64,000 nucleotides of DNA, taken from NCBI GenBank assembly GCA_030789695.1, contig CM061134.1, forward strand, positions 66,749,486 through 66,813,485. The letters run 5' to 3'. Under the pieces are notes generated by a model. It saw only the letters and a list, made by a program, of their open reading frames with translations. It had not been told where the DNA came from and did not search any database. Position numbers and translations under genes: made by a program. The DNA comes from Scilla litardierei. Taxonomy: Eukaryota > Streptophyta > Magnoliopsida > Asparagales > Asparagaceae. Positions 59,194-64,000 of the stretch are shown here, one piece after another (the first letter of the stretch is position 1; every line of letters starts with the position of its first letter).

Positions 59194-62100
59194 GTGTGGT
59201 TTTGGTTTGCACATTTCCTGCACGAGTCCTCTTTGACTCTGGTGCATCGATGTGCATTATTTCTCAGAGCTTCGTGGAGAAGCATTCCTTGTCGACGTCC
59301 TCTCTTCCTAAGAGTTGGAATATCGTCACAGGGAACGGTGTAGTCTCGGTGCATCGTGGGTGCAATTCTTGCCCGTTGGTGGTTTGTGGACGTGAGCTTT
59401 GTGCTGATTTCATTGTCCACGACATCATCAATTACGATGCGGTCCTTGGGATGGATTGTCTTGCGAGCTTCTATGATACAATTGACTGTCGGAGGAAGAA
59501 GGTGGTGTTCGAGATTCCCGGACATCCAGTATTTGAGTTCAGTCATGGTAGCAGTTCGCTGGGTCCGGTCAGATTTCGGGCCAGACCAGTGGATGTCATG
59601 GCTATGCAGATGGAGCTGGAGTGGCCAGCTGTGGTGCGAGATTTTGGCGACGTATTCCCCGAGGAGATGTTTGGTTTGCCACCTGATTGAGCTTTAGAAT
59701 TTTCTATCGATCTTGTTCCAGGTGCGCAGCCGATTTCGAAGGCGCCGTATCGTATGGCACCTGCAGAATTGGAGGAGTTGCGGAAGCAGTTGGATGAGCT
59801 CTTGCAGAAGGGTTATATTAATCCCAGTGTGTCTCTGTGGGGAGCACCGGTGTTGCTGGTAAAGAAGAAGGATGGTTCGCGTCGCATGTGCGTGGACTAT
59901 CAGGAGTTGAATGCGGTGACCCTTAAGAATAAATACACGTTGCCTCGCATCGATGATATTTTTGATCAGCTTGGGGGTTCGAGGGTGTTTTCTAAATTGA
60001 ATTTGAGGAGTGGTTACCATCAGTTGAAGGTGAAGAAGGATGATGTTCCGAAGACAGCGTTCAGGACAAAGTAAGGACACTATGAGTTTGTGGTTATGCC
60101 TTTCGGCGTAACTAACGCACTCGCAGTTTTCATGAATCTGATGAACCTGATTTTCTATGACTTTTTGGATAAGTTTGTCGTTATCTTTATTGACGACATT
60201 CTGATCTATTCGAAGTCGGAGGAAGAGCATGCCTCGCACTTAAGGGCGGTGTTGGAGATCTTGAGGAAGCATCGGTTGTATGCTAAGTTTTCGAAGTGCG
60301 AGTTTTGGCTGGATAGAGTTGCTTTTCTTGGGCATGTGGTGACCGGGGATGGTATTTCAGTGGATCCCGAGAAGATTAGGGCCATCAGGGAGTGGCCTGT
60401 TCCGTCGTCAGCATCTGAGATTCGGAGTTTCCTTGGACTTGCTGGTTATTATCAGCGATTCATTAAGGACTTTACTCGTGTTGCTGAGCCGATGACCAGG
60501 TTGACGTGGAAGGATGTTGCTTTTGTTTGGTCGGGTGATTGTGAGAGTGCTTTTGGTGTTCTGAGAGAGCGCTTGACGACTGCCCCCATTCTTGTTGTGC
60601 CTGATCGCAGCGGTGGATTTGAGATCTTTTACGATGCTTCTGGCAAGGGTCTCGGTTGTGTGTTGCATCAGCATGGACATGTTGTGGCGTATGCATCTCG
60701 TCAGCTTAAGGTTCATGAGAAGAATTACCCGACGCATGATTTGGAGTTGGCTGCCGTTGTGGTTGCTCTTAAGATTTGGAGGCACTTCTTGCTGAGTGAG
60801 AAAGTGAAGATTTTCACCGATCACAAAAGCTTGAAGTATATTTTCACTCAGAAGGAGCTCAATATGCGACAGCGTCGATGGTTGGAGCTTATGGCGGATT
60901 ATGAGATTGATTTGCAGTTTCACCCTGGCAAGGTGAATGTGGTTCCAGATGCTTTGAGTAGGCTTCCAGTGGTGATGATTTTGACCTCGCAGTGGAGATT
61001 GCAGCAGGATTTTTGCGATTCTGGCGTGGAGATTGTTCTTCCTGGGGATGATTCATCGTTGATGTACATGCAGGTACAGTCGACGATCGTGGATCGGATT
61101 AAGGCTGGCCAGGCTGAGGATCCGAAGCTGGTGAAGATTCGGGTGCAGGTTGTAGCCGGTCTGCGGACTGACTTTTTGATTCATGAGGATGGCTCGCTGA
61201 GGTTTGGAGCCAGGTTGTGTGTGCCCGCTGGGGATATCAGAGAGGAGTTGATGGTGGAGGCACACAGTTCGCCGTATTCTGTGCATCCTGGTGGCACCAA
61301 GATGTACCAGGATCTTCGTCTGAATTATTGGTGGAATGGAATGAAGAGGAGTGTGGCTCGGAGTGTAGCCAAGTGCTTGGTTTGCCAGCAAGTGAAGGCA
61401 GAGCATCAGCGTTCGACCGGGTTGCTACAACCGCTTCCGATTCCGGAGTGGAAGTGGCAACACATCACTATAGATTTCGTGACTGGACTACCTCGGAGTC
61501 CGAAGAAGAATGACGCGATTTGGGTGATCGTGGATCGATTGACCAAATCCGCGCACTTTATTCCATTCCGAGTGGGGCAGTCCACTGAGGCGCTAGCAAG
61601 GAGATATATGGAGGAGGTCGTGCGACTTCATGGAGTCCCCGTGAGTATCGTGTCAGACAGAGACACGAGGTTCACATCTCAGTTCTGGCAGAGTTTGCAG
61701 AAGAGTTTGGGTACGCGTCTGAGTTTCAGCACGGCGTACCATCCGCAGACGGATGGCCAGTCCGAGAGGACGATTCAGATTTTGGAAGACATGCTGAGGG
61801 TGTGCATGTTGGATTTCAAGGGTTCGTGGGAGGACCATCTACACTTGGTGGAGTTCTCTTACAACAACAGCTTCCAGGCGAGTGTTGGCATGGCGCCTTT
61901 CGCCGCTCTTTATGGGAGGAAATGTCGATCGCCATTGAGTTGGGATGACGTTGGTGATCGGGAGTTGTTGGGACCCGAGATGATCGTGGAGGCCGTGGAT
62001 ATCGTCAGGAATATTCGGGAGAGGTTGAGAATTGCTCAGGACCGTTTTAAGCATTGGGCGGATGCTAAACGTCGTCCTTTGGAGTTTCAGCCGGGCGACC

Positions 62101-62516
62101 ATGCGTTCTTGAAGATTTCCCTGAATCGTGGTGTGATTCGTTTTGGGAAGCGAGGGAAGTTGAGCATGCGATACATTGGACCGTTTGACATTTTGGAGAG
62201 GGTTGGCGAGGTAGCGTATCGCTTGGCCTTGCCGCCATCTTTGGAAGGAGTTCACAATGTTTTCCATGTGTCACAGCTTCGTCGATACATTAGCGATCCA
62301 TCTCATGCTGTGGATTTTTCGGAGATTACCGTTCGCCCCGATATGACGTATGACCAGCATCCAGTGCAGATTCTGGACAGGCGTCAGAAATCACTTCGGA
62401 ACAAGATTGTCAATCTTGTGAGGGTGATGTGGCGACATGGCTCACCTGGAGAGTCTACTTGGGAGAATGAGGATGAGATGCGAGAGCGTTTCCCACTTTT
62501 GTTTCCGGACTCGTGA
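59194..62516 (+). pseudogene. Tekay-2 pol, nearly intact (two stops)
   Basis: Protease LFDSGAS, then TGA at 59688-59690 before RT and TAA at 60072-60074 in the fingers/palm region. From 60090 to 62516 the frame is open for 808 codons: FIDD palm motif, RNase H ([10 protein letters not shown], catalytic Asp kept), integrase zinc region, core with MDFVTGLP (here IDFVTGLP), VSDRDTRF and TDGQSERT, and the chromodomain-like C-terminus ([15 protein letters not shown] ... [12 protein letters not shown]). Confidence 0.9.
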
Positions 62517-62562
62517 GTATTTGGAAATTCCAAGGACGGAATTTTTCTTAAGTTGGGGAGGA

Positions 62563-64000
62563 TGTAACGACTGCTTTTCATGTATCTGGATTTATTATGA
62601 TATAATATATGTTTTGGTGGATTTTCTCCTCATGTGTGGTTTTCGTCTCCGTAGCTTTCATTTTCGATCGATTCGTCGTATTTTCTCGTTTCTTCCTTAG
62701 GATTGTCGATTTCGAAGTATGTCATTCGTGACGGGCTTCATAACGGTCGTATCTTACTATTAGATCAAGCCTAGGAGTCTTAGGAATCGATCCCGGAGCC
62801 CCGCGCTCCGTATCGGAACTTTTGGAGCTAATTAGCCGGTGTAAGAAGGGCCATCGACCGACTAGATGACGATCCAGTCGGTCGGCAAACCTTCTTGAAC
62901 CGACTAGTTGGCTTTCTAAATTATTCAGGAGTTACTGTTTATCGTTAGTCGGTCTAAGAACGTTGGTTGACCGACTAGGTTGCAAACTAGTCGGTCGGCA
63001 ATGCTTTTTTAACCGACTAACTCATCAACTATTTTTGACACTAGTTACTGTTTACTCTTAGTCGGTCTCAGAACGTTCATCGACCGACTAGATGTCAAAC
63101 TAGTCGGTCAGTAGTTGTTCTTTGACCGACTAACTCTTAGTTTAGATTTTCGACTGGAGTTACTGTTTACACTTAGTCGGTCTGCGTTGGTCAACCGACC
63201 GACTAGTTCTCAAACTAGTCGGTCAGCAGTTGTTCTTTGACCGACTAAGCAGTGCAGGAAACCCTAGTTTTGCCCTAGCCGCCACCAAACTCTATAAATA
63301 CCCCTCCAAACGTTTTCTTCTCCTCCCTCACAACCTAAAACCCTAATTTCTCCCCCCTTTGAGCCCCTATCTCCCTCAAACCCTATTTCCTTCATCCAAG
63401 CTCAATCTCCATCATCCAAACCCTCCCTCCACTCATTCTACCTCTCATCTTCCCCAAATCTCCATCAAACCCCCAAAAATCCCCTAAAACCCTATTTCTC
63501 CAAACTTCTCCAATCATTTCCAGATCTGAACCCTAGGTTCCCCGGGAGCGTTTCTTCCTTCGCCGTGGTTGCTCGGTGTTATTCTTCCGTTCCCTACGCG
63601 GTAATACTCGATTCCTTTAATTTTAGCATAACCCACATTGACATTGTGAAACCCTAATAAAATGGATTGTTAGATGATTAGGGTTCTAATAAGAAACCTA
63701 TTTAGGATCATTGTGCTAATAATTGTTTTGCCATAACAGTGAATCTTTCCGTAGTTAGCTTGTGTGACGATCTTCATTGCTCGTCAATCCCGGTGTCAGG
63801 CAAGTGAAACTTGCATCTCTTGATTTGGGCCATGTCTTAGGCCATTTACCTTGCTTTAGCGTAAAAGAGACTAGACGGTGAAAGGATAGCCGTTTAGACG
63901 CCATTGACCTAGCTTGACAACAAAGCTTGGTCTGTCACCTTCATCATGCTTGTATGTCACGTTTACTTTCCCTTAACGGTACGCGTATTAAATGTTCATG
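62563..64000 (+). repeat. 3' LTR of Tekay-2 (partial)
   Basis: Starts TGTAACGACTGC after the polypurine tract 62550-62562. Array 62855-63248 and TATAAATA 63293-63300 as in the 5' LTR. Runs off the window before the micro-ORF. Confidence 0.95.
62855..63300 (+). promoter_or_regulatory. U3 array and TATA box, Tekay-2 3' LTR
   Basis: Four-unit inverted-word array as in the 5' LTR, followed by TATAAATA. Confidence 0.6.

Larger units (their letters stand above)
55341..64000 (+). mobile_element. Tekay-2 chromovirus, 3' end outside window
   Basis: LTR 55341-57804, gag, pol, second LTR from 62563 running off the window. The LTRs are nearly identical where both are visible. It interrupts the Tekay(-) LTR; the last five bases before it (GAGAG) are the expected TSD. 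The youngest insertion on nesting grounds. Three stops in coding sequence. Confidence 0.93.

Overview
This window is plant nuclear repeat DNA, most likely from a eudicot (inferred from the lineages and codon style; the species is not identified). I found no host gene. Almost all 64 kb is nested LTR retrotransposons of three coding lineages: Ty1/copia SIRE-Maximus, Ty3/gypsy Athila with Athila-related non-autonomous elements, and Ty3/gypsy Tekay/Del chromoviruses. Lineages were assigned by recognising protease, RT, RNase H, integrase, chromodomain, CCHC and env-like sequences, and by LTR ends, primer sites and target-site duplications (TSDs) read by eye.

Layout. 1-530: GC-rich hairpin-rich DNA of unknown origin. 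1-4035 (-): 5' part of a pol-less Athila-related element (A), with LTR 1929-4035 and a tRNA-Asp-type primer site present three times. 4036-12093 (+): an Athila element that lost its RT/RNase H/integrase segment but keeps gag-protease remnants and an env-like ORF, ending in a 3' LTR (10314-12093). 12094-20577 (+): a decayed SIRE copia element (copia 1, gag to env-like). 20578-22491: one SIRE LTR shared by copia 1 and a second SIRE element (copia 2). Copia 2 runs from 22492 to 45790 and is split by three insertions: Tekay-1 (24636-34093, TSD CATAT), Athila-related element D (36793-44101, TSD ATGTA), and a minus-strand Tekay (from 45791). The minus-strand Tekay's 5' LTR is itself interrupted at 55341 by Tekay-2 (+), which runs off the window.

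Insertion order from nesting: copia 1 < Athila(+) < A(-); copia 2 < Tekay-1, D and Tekay(-); Tekay(-) < Tekay-2. Coding regions carry stops or frameshifts in every element, but Tekay-2 is nearly intact (three premature stops in all).

Four features stand out. (i) Several unrelated LTR families carry their own array of short CpG-containing palindromes just upstream of a TATA box: CACTCGGCCGAGTG in Athila, CACCCGATCGGGTG in D, CAGTCGACTG in SIRE, and GACCGACTAG/CTAGTCGGTC pairs in Tekay. (ii) In both env-carrying families a second copy of the same array, followed by a TATA-like box, lies directly before the env-like ORF, which suggests an internal env promoter. (iii) All three Tekay copies have a 109-117 bp GT-AG intron-like segment between gag and protease. 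Its lengths differ in phase, yet its removal restores one gag-pol frame every time. (iv) Tekay LTRs encode a conserved 35-residue acidic micro-ORF, kept even where the rest of the LTR has been replaced.
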